Under the pieces are notes generated by a model. The model ran no database searches and was not told where the DNA came from. It saw nothing but the letters and a program-made list of their open reading frames with translations. Shown here piece by piece: positions 25,740 to 35,466 of a stretch of DNA of 41,790 nt (position 1 is its first letter; each line of letters begins with the position of its first letter). Made by a program: the position numbers and the translations under genes. The stretch covers positions 1 to 41,790 of the forward strand of contig JAJONO010000041.1 of NCBI GenBank assembly GCA_021323535.1. Direction: 5' to 3'. This DNA comes from Bacteroidota bacterium (GTDB taxonomy: Bacteria > Bacteroidota > Bacteroidia > B-17B0 > Aurantibacillaceae).

Positions 25740-26463
25740 TTGCTTTTAGTCTTATATAAATAAATAAAATACCTAATGAAACTTTCATCATGTAATAAAT
25801 ACTGGAAAAAGTTCCGATCGAAGATGTGCCGCTTTCTCTTGCTTTCATTACCACCGGAATTTCTTTGATAACAAGCGAGTTCATATGATACAGGATAATG
25901 GCTTCGGGCTCGGGATATGTGTCGGGATAATAATTACATACTACATCAATGGTTTTTTTATCAATGGCCCTGAATCCTGATGTACTGTCGCTGATAGTAA
26001 TACCAAGCAACATTCTGATAACACGGCGAAAGTAATTTATTCCGGACCTTCGAAGGTAAGATGATTGAAATCCTTCTTTAGCAAGAAACCTGGAACCAAT
26101 AACAACATTTGCTTTATCTTCAAGCAGAGGTTTTATTAACTCGTGGATATACTCGACCGGGTGCTGACCATCGCCATCAAACTGCAGAGCCATATCATAC
26201 CCGTTTTTCTTTGCATATTTATATCCTGACTGCACTGCTCCACCAATACCAAGATTCACCGGGAGGTTAACATACAAATGCGTGTGTGATCTTATTTCTT
26301 CAAGCGTATTGTCTTTAGAACAATCATTAACCGGAAGCGCGGTAATTTCAACTCCCGGAATAGACAATTGCGACAAGGCGTTGAGGACCTTACCGATATT
26401 TCCTTGTTCGTTATAACAAGGAATAACGATCAGTAGTTTTTTATTGATCCCTGTCCTCTCCAT
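25717..26463 (-). CDS. GT2 glycosyltransferase, dolichol-phosphate-mannose-synthase-like
   Basis: A 248-residue GT-A enzyme. LLIVIPCYNEQGNIGKVLNA is the nucleotide-binding start, NDCSKDNT follows, FDGDGQHPVEYI carries the DxD, and FRAIDKKTIDVV is the acceptor region. It resembles DPM1-type enzymes that move a sugar from a nucleotide to polyprenyl phosphate on the inner face of the membrane. The sequence has no fused membrane helices; the overlapping DUF2304 protein probably supplies them. The product would serve as donor for the GT-C proteins around it. Confidence 0.92.
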   Translation of the reverse strand: MERTGINKKLLIVIPCYNEQGNIGKVLNALSQLSIPGVEITALPVNDCSKDNTLEEIRSHTHLYVNLPVNLGIGGAVQSGYKYAKKNGYDMALQFDGDGQHPVEYIHELIKPLLEDKANVVIGSRFLAKEGFQSSYLRRSGINYFRRVIRMLLGITISDSTSGFRAIDKKTIDVVCNYYPDTYPEPEAIILYHMNSLVIKEIPVVMKARESGTSSIGTFSSIYYMMKVSLGILFIYIRLKANGKRRTI

Positions 26464-27853
26464 TTTTAAGTTTTTTGTAATCCGGTTCTTTCAGGTCGCG
26501 CCACCATTCACCGTGGCGTTGATCATCGAGATAGTACTTTCCGAACACGCTCCAATATGTTTTTTCGGTCATAGAATTAAAGTGGATATAGTTTTTTGTA
26601 TACTGATAACTTTGTCCAACATTAAGGCATATCCCTGAAAAAACAACTGCAAAAAAAAGTGGTTGCAGAATTCTCAATGATTTTTTAAAGTTACTGCTTT
26701 CAAGGAAAAAATCACACATGGAAGCGATCGGAAAAGCGAGGAAAGCAATGTGCTGGCAAAATCCTCTTGCCCCGAAGCAGCCGCCGAAGAACCAATCCCA
26801 CCAACAACTTAAAATGTAAAGATTAAGCAGTAACACGATTAAAATTCCCCATCTGTATTTTTTCATTTCGCCTCTCATGAAGAAAAAGCCAAGAAATGCA
26901 AGGCTAATTAGCGGCGTGTATGTGATCCAGCCCTTTCTATAACTGAATAAGATGTTCAGTATTTGTGGGTCTCCCCAATAAAAACGCTCACCGAGTGCAG
27001 CATACGATGAGTAAAAGTATAATCCGGTATAATGTTTCCAGAAAAGTAATTGTGGGATCCAGATAACGAAGGCTGCCGCCATCATAACGAGCACAAGTTT
27101 CCAGTGTTTCAGAAACTTTTGTACCTGCAACTTAAATGAAGCTTTGTCGCTTACTCCCCAGAGTATAAAAATAATAACAGTCAGAATTTCGGTTGGACGA
27201 ATAAGACTAATGAAACCAATCAGTATTCCCATCAAAATGGTTTTTCCAAGGGTTGGCGATTTATGCCAATGGTAACCCGTAAGAAGCATGGCGCTGATCA
27301 GGAAGAACAAATATCCATGCGGCATTTCGTTTTCGCCGTACGTATAATAGAAGAGCATGGTACCAAACAGCGTAATGGCAAGTGTAATTGTTACCACGCG
27401 TTCCGAATAAAACTTAATAAGAAGATTTCTCAGGAGAATAAGGCCCAAAAGCCCATAAAAAATACTGCCCCAGTGAATGCAGGTAGCAAAAGGCTGGGAA
27501 AATCCGTCAAGCGGAGCATTTGTATTTGAAGCCACTTTGTAGCCCAATGCAAAAAAAGGTGAGTAAAACACAGCCATGCCATAGGTACCGCGCGACATGC
27601 GTTCGCCATTGGGTCCTATTGCAAGAAAGTGTTTAACATTGTCACCCTGGAATTCGAAAGAGTTGTTGTTACAAAATTTAGCAGGCAGAAAACTATAATA
27701 GTTAGCCACATCCCATACAAAATTATTCTGATCGAAGTGCCACTTTCTCCATAGATCCATTGTAAAAGCCGAGAAGCAGAAACAGAAAATAATGAACAAG
27801 CATGAAGGTTTCATGAGTACAGAAAAATCGACGTTCCAATTAATTTTTTTCAC
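26441..27853 (-). CDS. Polytopic membrane protein, GT-C-like
   Basis: A 470-residue protein with about eleven helices. The first outer loop has VWDVANYYSFLPAKFCNNNS with an Asp in the GT-C catalytic position and GPNGERMSRGTYGMAVFYSP. A second region, WWDWFFGGCFGARGFCQHIA, is aromatic-rich. The arrangement resembles Bacteroidota GT-C relatives of unknown acceptor. It overlaps the GT2 gene by 23 bp and starts 13 bp after the preceding gene, so it is in one operon. Confidence 0.75.
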   Translation of the reverse strand: MKKINWNVDFSVLMKPSCLFIIFCFCFSAFTMDLWRKWHFDQNNFVWDVANYYSFLPAKFCNNNSFEFQGDNVKHFLAIGPNGERMSRGTYGMAVFYSPFFALGYKVASNTNAPLDGFSQPFATCIHWGSIFYGLLGLILLRNLLIKFYSERVVTITLAITLFGTMLFYYTYGENEMPHGYLFFLISAMLLTGYHWHKSPTLGKTILMGILIGFISLIRPTEILTVIIFILWGVSDKASFKLQVQKFLKHWKLVLVMMAAAFVIWIPQLLFWKHYTGLYFYSSYAALGERFYWGDPQILNILFSYRKGWITYTPLISLAFLGFFFMRGEMKKYRWGILIVLLLNLYILSCWWDWFFGGCFGARGFCQHIAFLAFPIASMCDFFLESSNFKKSLRILQPLFFAVVFSGICLNVGQSYQYTKNYIHFNSMTEKTYWSVFGKYYLDDQRHGEWWRDLKEPDYKKLKNGEDRDQ

Positions 27854-27866
27854 TTGAACCTTGCGT

Positions 27867-29471
27867 TTATCTTAGTTTATAAATTATTAATCCCCTGTGA
27901 TAACCAATTATTTTATCACTGAAATTTTTCTGAAACCTTTGGTTGAACTTAGCCGAATCATTAAGAACAAGATATTTGATATCAGGCATCTTCAAAAATT
28001 TTTCTACCGAGTCCCGTGGATCGTCATCGCTGATATTAATTCCCGCCTGATCCATTAAATACATACTGCTAAAATACGTGTTATCGAAAGCATTCATAAC
28101 TCTGTCTGTACGTTTAATACCTTTTGCTCTCATTACCGGTTCAAGATCATGGTAGGGCCTTAGATCGATTCCTGTCAGATATTCGTTTTCGTACAGGTTC
28201 CTGTTATAATAACTGGTCTTGCAATTAATAACCGATTCCTTCATATTAAAAAACAGAACTACCAGAAGAATTAAGGCAACAGGACGAAAATAGTTTATAG
28301 TAAGCCTGTAGGCAATGTCTCCGGCAGTAAGGAACAGGAAAAAAACGCATGGCAACATAGCGATAATGTAATAGTCGTGATGCTCGAACTGATAAGTAAA
28401 AAAATAATAGTAGCAGCCAGATCCAAGCGTATAAAGAACAGTAATACTAAACAGAAGCCTGTTCGCAAACCTGGCGGAGAGTATGATCACAATAAGATAG
28501 GCAGCCATAAGCACATACGTTTCATAAGAAAAATACTGCAGTCCCCAATATTTCACCTGGTTATTCCACACTCTCATCAATGCCTCCCAGCTATCTACCA
28601 TAAGCGGTTTCATGGCAAAGGTTTCGTTACCATGCTTCATGGAGAGATATCGCGCGTAAAAATACCAGGCAAAAACAAACATGAATCCAATGAAAATTCT
28701 CAGCAACACTTTTCGTTTATTCTCAAACAATCTTCCTTTTTCTGTCTTTTTAAAAAACTTCATCGCGTCAAGAACCACCAGGCAGATCACCACCATAAAT
28801 GCCATGAGGGCGACAGATTTGATCAGCGCACCCAGCGTGCCAAATAAGATGAAGAAATTCAAATCCTTGTTCCTTCCTGAACCGAGGTATTGAAAGAAAA
28901 AATACCATGACGCGAGAACAAAACCAAGGCTTGGCGCGTCGGGCAGATAATTAGGCGTGTAATAAAGAAAAACAGGTGAAAGAACTGCGGAGCCAACCAT
29001 AAAAACAGTGAGGATGCTGTTCTGAATATATTTGAGACATAAGCGGTAAAAACAAAATAATCCAAACACAACAATAACCAGACTAATAAGTTTAAGGAAG
29101 ACATCGTTGAATCCGAAAAGCTTATACATCACAGCCGCTGCATAATAAACAATTGGAAATTCAAGACCGGTAACACCATCGCCAATAGAATAACATTGTA
29201 TACGGGGCACGAAAAAATTCATATCGGTTTTATAATAGTTCTGTGCCACCGAAGCGCGAAGGCTCTGACTAAAGGCATGCACGGAAGAAGGGCGGTTCTC
29301 CATGAATTTATAAACGCCGATAGTAACAAATAAAAGATGGAGCGCGGCAAAAAAAACAGCGAACCTGAAAAGCGTGGCCATTTTCTTGTTGCTTATGGAA
29401 AACTTCCCGAATAAGGCGTCCAGCGGCCGGTTCACTTTTCCGGCAAATGATTTAATACGCTCAACAATCAT
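27867..29471 (-). CDS. GT39/ArnT-like glycosyltransferase
   Basis: A 534-residue membrane protein with about twelve helices. After helix 1, DMNFFVPRIQ and GDGVTGLEFPIVYYAAAVMY match the ArnT/PMT (GT39/GT83) pattern of an Asp, an aromatic-rich loop and the EFP(I/L)xxY block. A soluble C-terminal domain of about 100 residues follows the last helix (MRAKGIKRTDRVMNAFDNTY). It should transfer a sugar from polyprenyl phosphate to an outer-face acceptor. Its ATG overlaps the lipoprotein stop in an ATGA junction. Confidence 0.85.
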   Translation of the reverse strand: MIVERIKSFAGKVNRPLDALFGKFSISNKKMATLFRFAVFFAALHLLFVTIGVYKFMENRPSSVHAFSQSLRASVAQNYYKTDMNFFVPRIQCYSIGDGVTGLEFPIVYYAAAVMYKLFGFNDVFLKLISLVIVVFGLFCFYRLCLKYIQNSILTVFMVGSAVLSPVFLYYTPNYLPDAPSLGFVLASWYFFFQYLGSGRNKDLNFFILFGTLGALIKSVALMAFMVVICLVVLDAMKFFKKTEKGRLFENKRKVLLRIFIGFMFVFAWYFYARYLSMKHGNETFAMKPLMVDSWEALMRVWNNQVKYWGLQYFSYETYVLMAAYLIVIILSARFANRLLFSITVLYTLGSGCYYYFFTYQFEHHDYYIIAMLPCVFFLFLTAGDIAYRLTINYFRPVALILLVVLFFNMKESVINCKTSYYNRNLYENEYLTGIDLRPYHDLEPVMRAKGIKRTDRVMNAFDNTYFSSMYLMDQAGINISDDDPRDSVEKFLKMPDIKYLVLNDSAKFNQRFQKNFSDKIIGYHRGLIIYKLR

Positions 29472-30001
29472 ATATAGCTCACTTTTTGCCTCACTGTTAC
29501 TACCAAAGAATCTACATCGAATTTCTCGCCGGCGGAAGGACCAAGAAGTACGAAAGTATTAATGACGTTGTAGGTTTTAAAATCTAATTGAGCAGGAAGG
29601 AAAATCGAATCTTTGAAATGCGACCATGTGTTTACATCGATCAGGTGACTCTTCAGAAAACGGGCCTTCCAGCAAAGTGTTTCATTTTTTTCATTCGATC
29701 CAACAACTGTTATTGTACCGTTAGAATACGGGTAGTTACTTCTTGCCCTGCCTTCAAACACCACCCAGAGTTCCTTTTTAATATTCTCTTCGGGAATATG
29801 GAATGTATTGTAAACACCAAATACACCCGGACTTACTAACCTTGAGAAATAAAACTTTCCAATGCTGTCGAACAATAGAGAATCGTCGTGCAGTTTTCCT
29901 TTTTCAGGTACTGATATTTGCCGGCCCACGGTTTTGTAACTTTCTCCGCAGGACGAGAGTAGCACTCCCAGCAAAAACAGAATAGCTGCGAAATATCTCA
30001 T
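29468..30001 (-). CDS. Lipoprotein of unknown function
   Basis: A 177-residue predicted lipoprotein: MRYFAAILFLLGVLLSSC with lipobox LSSC, followed by GESYKTVGRQ. The rest is beta-rich (KELWVVFEGRARSNYPYSNG, then ITVVGSNEKNETLCWKARFL), with no recognised domain. It is placed between scoB (2 bp) and a GT39 gene (ATGA overlap), so it is likely made with the glycan enzymes and sits in the periplasm or outer membrane. Confidence 0.75.
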   Translation of the reverse strand: MRYFAAILFLLGVLLSSCGESYKTVGRQISVPEKGKLHDDSLLFDSIGKFYFSRLVSPGVFGVYNTFHIPEENIKKELWVVFEGRARSNYPYSNGTITVVGSNEKNETLCWKARFLKSHLIDVNTWSHFKDSIFLPAQLDFKTYNVINTFVLLGPSAGEKFDVDSLVVTVRQKVSYI

Positions 30002-30003
30002 TG

Positions 30004-30660
30004 TTAAATGGTCATTTCTTTTATATCGCCTTCAATGATCAGTTTTCCTGCAGTTGCGTTTTTTATCTGCTCCACAGAAATACCAGGGGCGCGCTCAAGT
30101 AATTTAAATCCTCCTCCGGGAACAATATCATAAACACCAAGTTCTGTAACGATCTTTTTCACGCACTTTACCCCGGTAAGAGGTAATTCGCATTTTGCCA
30201 GAAGCTTTGATTGACCCGCTTTGTTCACCTGCTGCATGGCTACAATAATATCTTTGGCGCTTGCCACAAGATCCATGGCTCCACCCATTCCTTTTACCAT
30301 TTTCCCTGGAATTTTCCAGTTGGCAATATCTCCGTTTTCGCTTACTTCCATTGCTCCCAGAATAGTAAGATCCACTTTCTGCGAGCGGATCATTCCAAAG
30401 CTCATGGCACTATCAAAAATGCTGGAGCCTTTAAGAAGTGTAATGGTTTGTTTGCCGGCGTTAATAAGATCGGCATCTTCTTCGCCTTCATAAGGGAAAG
30501 GACCCATTCCAAGGATTCCATTCTCAGATTGTAATACCACGTCGTAACCATCGGGAATATAATTAGCCACCAACGTAGGGATCCCTATTCCGAGGTTAAC
30601 AAACATTCCGTTTCTTACTTCTTTTGCAATGCGTTTTGCGATTCCATTCTTATCTAACAT
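30004..30660 (-). CDS. scoB: 3-oxoacid CoA-transferase subunit B
   Basis: A 218-residue beta subunit of succinyl-CoA:3-ketoacid CoA-transferase, which exchanges CoA between succinyl-CoA and acetoacetate. MLDKNGIAKRIAKEV is the family start and VLQSENGILGMGPFP carries the catalytic glutamate. GAMEVSENGDIANWKIPGK and GMGGAMDLVASAKDIIVAMQ are typical. I start at ATG 30660 (the in-frame TTG at 30666 overlaps the previous stop). Unusually, scoA lies two genes away, with MBOAT and SGNH genes between. Confidence 0.95.
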   Translation of the reverse strand: MLDKNGIAKRIAKEVRNGMFVNLGIGIPTLVANYIPDGYDVVLQSENGILGMGPFPYEGEEDADLINAGKQTITLLKGSSIFDSAMSFGMIRSQKVDLTILGAMEVSENGDIANWKIPGKMVKGMGGAMDLVASAKDIIVAMQQVNKAGQSKLLAKCELPLTGVKCVKKIVTELGVYDIVPGGGFKLLERAPGISVEQIKNATAGKLIIEGDIKEMTI

Positions 30661-30662
30661 AA

Positions 30663-31706
30663 TCAATAAGCTGCTTTATAATAATTATTAAACTGTGTTC
30701 TTAATCCATTGGCGAGGTTTTTAGCAATCGCCATTCTTCCTTTGTAACTGTAATGCTCGGTGGTCCAGTTCTGATCGGTATATTCTTTCCCCGGAACTGC
30801 CTCCAGATTATCAATCACCTTGCAATTATTCTTATTGTAACGGTTTACTAAAAAGTCTCTGTTTTGCTTCATTAAAAATACTAATTCTTTACCAACCAGA
30901 CTATCGGCATATTGAAGGTTTTCGGCAAGAAGGTTAAAGTAAAGATTTACGTTATTTTTATGACACCAGTCCGCCATAAAATCAAAATCTTTAACACGGG
31001 GATTATTTTCCTTAATGTTGAAGGCGTAGGTTTTCACATAATGGCAGGCCAGCGTTATTTTCTCCGCATCCCACGAACCGTCGGGTTTAGTGTAAGTGCC
31101 CTGGGCCATATGATAATCCCACTCGGTAACCGTTTTATATTTGAATGGAAAAGGAAATTCGAGTTGAGTAGTTTCCCATTCTTTTATCATATCACGTTCT
31201 CTCTGCTGTTCGGTTTTATTATCAAAAGCATTTAATGAAAGCAAAAAACGGTTCAATAGTTTAGGATACGGTTTTAAAAGTACTACTGATTCCTGTAATG
31301 GCGTTTCAAGTTTGGAATGTATCCAGTTGGCGTCGAAAGAGCGCAGGTTCAATGTAATGATAACCGCCTTTGGTTTATTTTCAGTCAGATCGATATGTGT
31401 GAGCCAATGACGATAGATCCCTCCATGAGTAGCAGGTTTGTTTATAGCCGTAATTTTTAATGAAGGATAGAAAAAATTAGTGATCTCTGAAATAGATTGT
31501 TTAATGGAATCATCCTCCCTTACATTAAAGTTCGAAGACTCTGCAAAATAAAAAATATCGGTATCGGGTTGTTTTTTCCTGAGCTCTACTACCTGCTCAC
31601 ATTTTTCTTCAAGATCTTTTTTGTAAAATGTAAAATTATAAATAAGATTAAGCCCGGCGATTATAATCACCAGCGCAAAAATCCTTATTATAATTTTTTT
31701 AAACAT
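30663..31706 (-). CDS. SGNH/AlgJ-DltD-like membrane-anchored protein
   Basis: A 347-residue protein. An N-terminal membrane anchor (MFKKIIIRIFALVIIIAGLN) is followed by a periplasmic domain. FYFAESSNFNVRED is a candidate for the nucleophile Ser, and DQNWTTEHYSYKGRMAIAKN near the C-terminus resembles the DxxH block of SGNH-like AlgJ/AlgX/DltD proteins, which take acyl groups from an MBOAT partner to O-acylate a glycan. Start is ATG 31706, overlapping the MBOAT stop (TGATG); the longer frame to 31763 lies inside MBOAT. The SGNH assignment is moderately supported. Confidence 0.75.
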   Translation of the reverse strand: MFKKIIIRIFALVIIIAGLNLIYNFTFYKKDLEEKCEQVVELRKKQPDTDIFYFAESSNFNVREDDSIKQSISEITNFFYPSLKITAINKPATHGGIYRHWLTHIDLTENKPKAVIITLNLRSFDANWIHSKLETPLQESVVLLKPYPKLLNRFLLSLNAFDNKTEQQRERDMIKEWETTQLEFPFPFKYKTVTEWDYHMAQGTYTKPDGSWDAEKITLACHYVKTYAFNIKENNPRVKDFDFMADWCHKNNVNLYFNLLAENLQYADSLVGKELVFLMKQNRDFLVNRYNKNNCKVIDNLEAVPGKEYTDQNWTTEHYSYKGRMAIAKNLANGLRTQFNNYYKAAY

Positions 31707-33112
31707 CAGAACTGAAAATAAATGAATGTAAATTTTTGCGTGCCCGAAAGCGCCATTAAACAAAATATCAATACAGCGTATACGGCCCAGCGAACAGGTA
31801 TTTTTGTAACGCCAATACGTTTATCGAATCTTGAATTATAAAGAAAAATATCAATGACAATAAGCACTATGCTAAAAACGAAAGCGTATAAGTAAGGGAC
31901 ATCTGTTTTTTCTATCTTCCAGTTTTTCACCATGGCTTTAATGATCAGTTTTGCTTTCGGAAAATCTTCTGCCCTGAAAAAAATCCAGATAAAGGACGCT
32001 ACAATAAATGTTTTAATGGTAAGGAGAACATTAACCACGTTCCATCCTTCTCTTATTTTAAATTTCAGAATTTTTGAAGTGTATCTTTCAGTCAGTATCA
32101 TCAATCCGTGCAGGGCGCCCCACACTACGAATGTCCAGCTGGCACCGTGCCATAAACCACTTACCATAAATACAATTAAAATGTTGATGCTCCATCGTGG
32201 CAAGGTAACCCTGTTTCCTCCAAGGGGAATGTACAGGTAATCTCTGAACCAGGTACTGAGCGAAATGTGCCAGCGCGTCCAGAATTCGGTAATACTTTTT
32301 GAAAGATAAGGCGTGTTAAAATTATCCATGATCTTAATATCGAGCATCCGCGCGCTTCCAAGAGCAATGGTAGAGTATCCAAAAAAATCGGCGTAGATCT
32401 GGAACGAAAATAAAAATACAGCGCCGAGCACCTGCAGCGAATTATATTTCATAGGATCGCTGTAAACCTGGTTCACAAAAGGCGCAATGTTATCGGCTAC
32501 GGCCATTTTGATAAACAAACCGAATAAAATAAGTTTAAATCCGTCGGAAAAATTTTCGTACTTGGGTTTATGCTCCTCCCTTAATTCATTCCCCAGAGTT
32601 TCGTAACGCTCAATTGGGCCCGCCACCATTTGCGGAAAGAACAACACATAGTTCGCGAAATAGCCAAGATGGCGTTCGGCCTTTTGGCGGCCGCGATACA
32701 CCTCAATAGTGTAGCTCATAGACTGGAACGTGTGAAACGATAAACCGATCGGTAAAATAATATCGAGATTTACAGGATGAAATTCTTTCCCGAACCAGCT
32801 GAATACAGTAACAAGATTTTCATTGGCAAAATTAAAATACTTAAAGAAAGCGAGCATTCCTATGTTCGCAATTAAACTCACGACAAGGTAAAACAACCGT
32901 AGTCGTCCTTTTAACTGTTCAATGGTAAGAGCCGCGAGGTAATCGATTAAAATAATAGCGAAGAGGATCAGGATGTACTTTGGCACAAACACCATGTAGA
33001 AGTAACAACTGATAATGAATATCCATATCCACCTTAATTTGTGTGGTATAAGATAGTACATGCCAACAGCAATTGGCAGAAAAAATAAAAAATGTAAAGA
33101 GTTAAATAACAC
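31706..33112 (-). CDS. MBOAT-family O-acyltransferase (AlgI-like)
   Basis: A 468-residue membrane-bound O-acyltransferase of the AlgI/DltB type. FFPQMVAGPIERYETLGNEL is the conserved early block, EFWTRWHISLSTWFRDYLYI carries the first signature with RWH, and SGLWHGASWTFVVWGALHGL holds the catalytic histidine. It has about eleven helices. It should pass acyl groups from CoA across the membrane to the SGNH partner coded next. It is 15 bp downstream of scoA. Confidence 0.95.
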   Translation of the reverse strand: MLFNSLHFLFFLPIAVGMYYLIPHKLRWIWIFIISCYFYMVFVPKYILILFAIILIDYLAALTIEQLKGRLRLFYLVVSLIANIGMLAFFKYFNFANENLVTVFSWFGKEFHPVNLDIILPIGLSFHTFQSMSYTIEVYRGRQKAERHLGYFANYVLFFPQMVAGPIERYETLGNELREEHKPKYENFSDGFKLILFGLFIKMAVADNIAPFVNQVYSDPMKYNSLQVLGAVFLFSFQIYADFFGYSTIALGSARMLDIKIMDNFNTPYLSKSITEFWTRWHISLSTWFRDYLYIPLGGNRVTLPRWSINILIVFMVSGLWHGASWTFVVWGALHGLMILTERYTSKILKFKIREGWNVVNVLLTIKTFIVASFIWIFFRAEDFPKAKLIIKAMVKNWKIEKTDVPYLYAFVFSIVLIVIDIFLYNSRFDKRIGVTKIPVRWAVYAVLIFCLMALSGTQKFTFIYFQF

Positions 33113-33127
33113 GTATTAATCAGCTTA

Positions 33128-33844
33128 CTACGCGGTTTTTTTTCTAACCGTACGTTGCTCAATTCGTTTTTCATATTTTGCCCCCTGGAAAATACGATGT
33201 ACGTAAATTCCCGGTGTATGAATGTGATCGGGATCCAGTTCGCCGGCAGGTACCAGTTCTTCTACCTCAGCAATTGTAATTTTTCCGGCCATGGCCATCA
33301 TTGGATTAAAGTTGCGGGCCGTACTTTTAAAGATCAGGTTTCCGGCGGTATCACCTTTCCAGGCTTTTACGAGAGCGAAATCCGACTCAAAGGCTTTTTC
33401 CATGAGGTACTCTTTTTCCTGGCCATTGAACGTGAATTTTCGCACCTCTTTTCCCTGTGCCACTTCAGTTCCAACACCGGCCGGGGTAAATATCACAGGC
33501 ATGCCATAACCGGCCGCCATACATCGTGTAGCCAGTGTTCCCTGCGGAACCAGCTCTACTTCCAATTCGCCACTCAGCATCTGGCGCTCGAACTCATCAT
33601 TTTCTCCCACATAACTGGAGATCATTTTTTTAATCTGTTTGGTTTGCAATAATAATCCAAGTCCGAAATCGTCGACCCCCGCGTTGTTACTGATGCAGGT
33701 AAGGTTTTTTACACCCATCTTCACCAACTGGGCAATACAGTTTTCAGGAATTCCGCAAAGACCGAACCCACCCACCATTAAGGTCATTCCGTCTTTAATA
33801 TCTTTCGTTGCTTCTTCTACGTTTTTTACTGCTCGGTTAATCAT
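33128..33844 (-). CDS. scoA: 3-oxoacid CoA-transferase subunit A
   Basis: A 238-residue alpha subunit of succinyl-CoA:3-ketoacid CoA-transferase. It shows [20 protein letters not shown], then [37 protein letters not shown], and the closing [13 protein letters not shown]. Both subunits look intact, so the separation from scoB is an arrangement change and not decay. A nearby GT-C gene ends 14 bp upstream. Confidence 0.95.
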   Translation of the reverse strand: MINRAVKNVEEATKDIKDGMTLMVGGFGLCGIPENCIAQLVKMGVKNLTCISNNAGVDDFGLGLLLQTKQIKKMISSYVGENDEFERQMLSGELEVELVPQGTLATRCMAAGYGMPVIFTPAGVGTEVAQGKEVRKFTFNGQEKEYLMEKAFESDFALVKAWKGDTAGNLIFKSTARNFNPMMAMAGKITIAEVEELVPAGELDPDHIHTPGIYVHRIFQGAKYEKRIEQRTVRKKTA

Positions 33845-33858
33845 GGCTGAATTTATAA

Positions 33859-35427
33859 TTATTTTTCTATTAATTTAGGTAGGAATTCTCCTTTTCTGTA
33901 ATAAAATTTTTCTACAATAAGGAACTCATATTTGCTGGTTTTTATTGTATCCTTTATGACAAAATTCTTTTTTATCGCCTCAGGATCAAAAGAACCATTA
34001 ATGACAGGGTTATTGATCAGAAAATCAAATTCCCCTTCGTAGAACCAGTTAATGTTTGAGCCCTGTTCGTAAATATTGCCTTCGGGGAAAGCCGAGAGCA
34101 CCTGGATATTATTTTTGGAAAGCACAGAGACTTTTTTTCCAACCCAATACCTGGATAGTCCGCGTTTAAGATTATGTTTCTGACAAACGCTGTCTGTTAT
34201 TCTGACTTCTTCAGGATAATACGCGAAAAAATCGTTCAGCCTCCTGGGCTCCAGGCTGAACAAGCCCACCAGCAATGTAACTGCAATTATTCCGTAAGGA
34301 AGCACCGATAAAACTTTAATCTGTTTTAATCTTTCCGAAACCCATCCTACGCAGTACAGTAGTATAATACCAAACAAAAAGAACGTGTGAACGCAGTAAC
34401 GCATGGTATCGTAGCCGCCATAACTTCCTCTTAAAACAGGAGCCGCGAAGGCCGCGCCGGTAAAAACCACGAAAAACCAAAGCATAAATAACATGGGACG
34501 AGGAATGGTTCTTCTTCTGAAAAACGCCACAATGGGAATAATCAGAAACGCGGCTAATGTGAAGATGATGGTAATAGCCCGCAGCCCTGGAAGTGTCATG
34601 TAATTAATGAGCTGCGTTTTTAACATGTTAAAAGAGGAAACTACGTATTCAAACCCTTCTAACCTGTAGGGTTCAATGAAGGTGAGATACCTGTTTTCTT
34701 TAATAAAATTATAAAACATAAGGGCAGCAACGGTTCCCGTAATTATTATGACTATGTTTATAAGAGCCTTTACCAACTTTCCTTTTTCAAGAGTAAAAAC
34801 CGAAGCAACAATGAATGGAGCAACGAACATTACAACGAACAAAACATCACTGAAAGTAAACACTAATACGCAGAGAAAAAGCAAAATATATTTTACCCGG
34901 TCCTTTATTCCGGATACACAAAGGGCAATAGCGATGAGGGTGTTAATAAAGGCCCCGCCATGGTAACATGGGTTAGTGAAAAAGAATGCGAAGGAAAAAT
35001 CATGCGTGAAGAAAAAGCTTTCAAAATAAAAAGTAGATAAGAACACCGGGATCAACCATGAATGTTTTACCCATTCAGGCTTTGCTGTTCTTTTAAAAAT
35101 GTAAACCATCAAAAACGCGGCTACGAATAATTGAACCACCTGGTAAACAAATGTAGCAAGAATCACTTTTCCTCCGCAAAGGTAGAGGAACGTGAAATAA
35201 AAAAGATAATCCGGAAAAACACATGGAGCAGCGGCGAATTGCCATCCTTTTATGTCTCCTCCGTCATAAAAAATGTCTTTGTAGATACAATAGGTTCCAA
35301 ACGTATCAGAATTAAAGAGTGTCTCAAACTGCGTGATCGAAAAAAGAGAATAACTGCACAGTACCGTGATTAACAGAACAAGATACGATAACGCGAGAAG
35401 ATGATTTTCTTTTATTTTTTTTAGCAT
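33859..35427 (-). CDS. Polytopic membrane protein, GT-C-like
   Basis: A 522-residue protein with about eleven helices. The first outer loop has [20 protein letters not shown] and [20 protein letters not shown], with an Asp placed as in GT-C enzymes. A soluble C-terminal part of about 110 residues holds [20 protein letters not shown]. No family can be named with certainty. It lies between the 544-residue GT (39 bp) and scoA (14 bp). Confidence 0.7.
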   Translation of the reverse strand: MLKKIKENHLLALSYLVLLITVLCSYSLFSITQFETLFNSDTFGTYCIYKDIFYDGGDIKGWQFAAAPCVFPDYLFYFTFLYLCGGKVILATFVYQVVQLFVAAFLMVYIFKRTAKPEWVKHSWLIPVFLSTFYFESFFFTHDFSFAFFFTNPCYHGGAFINTLIAIALCVSGIKDRVKYILLFLCVLVFTFSDVLFVVMFVAPFIVASVFTLEKGKLVKALINIVIIITGTVAALMFYNFIKENRYLTFIEPYRLEGFEYVVSSFNMLKTQLINYMTLPGLRAITIIFTLAAFLIIPIVAFFRRRTIPRPMLFMLWFFVVFTGAAFAAPVLRGSYGGYDTMRYCVHTFFLFGIILLYCVGWVSERLKQIKVLSVLPYGIIAVTLLVGLFSLEPRRLNDFFAYYPEEVRITDSVCQKHNLKRGLSRYWVGKKVSVLSKNNIQVLSAFPEGNIYEQGSNINWFYEGEFDFLINNPVINGSFDPEAIKKNFVIKDTIKTSKYEFLIVEKFYYRKGEFLPKLIEK

Positions 35428-35466
35428 AGAAACCGGGCGATCTCTGCGTTTCTTACAACCTGGATC

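Noticed and set aside
28377-28847. 156-residue plus-strand ORF opposite the GT39 gene
   Set aside because: It is His/Lys-rich with no domain and lies wholly antisense to a membrane protein, as expected of a shadow frame.
31707-31763. 19-residue extension of the SGNH-like protein
   Set aside because: It lies within the MBOAT gene in another frame; ATG 31706 gives a TGATG junction and a clean membrane anchor.
33155-33652. 165-residue plus-strand ORF opposite scoA
   Set aside because: Low-complexity shadow frame within a clear coding gene.
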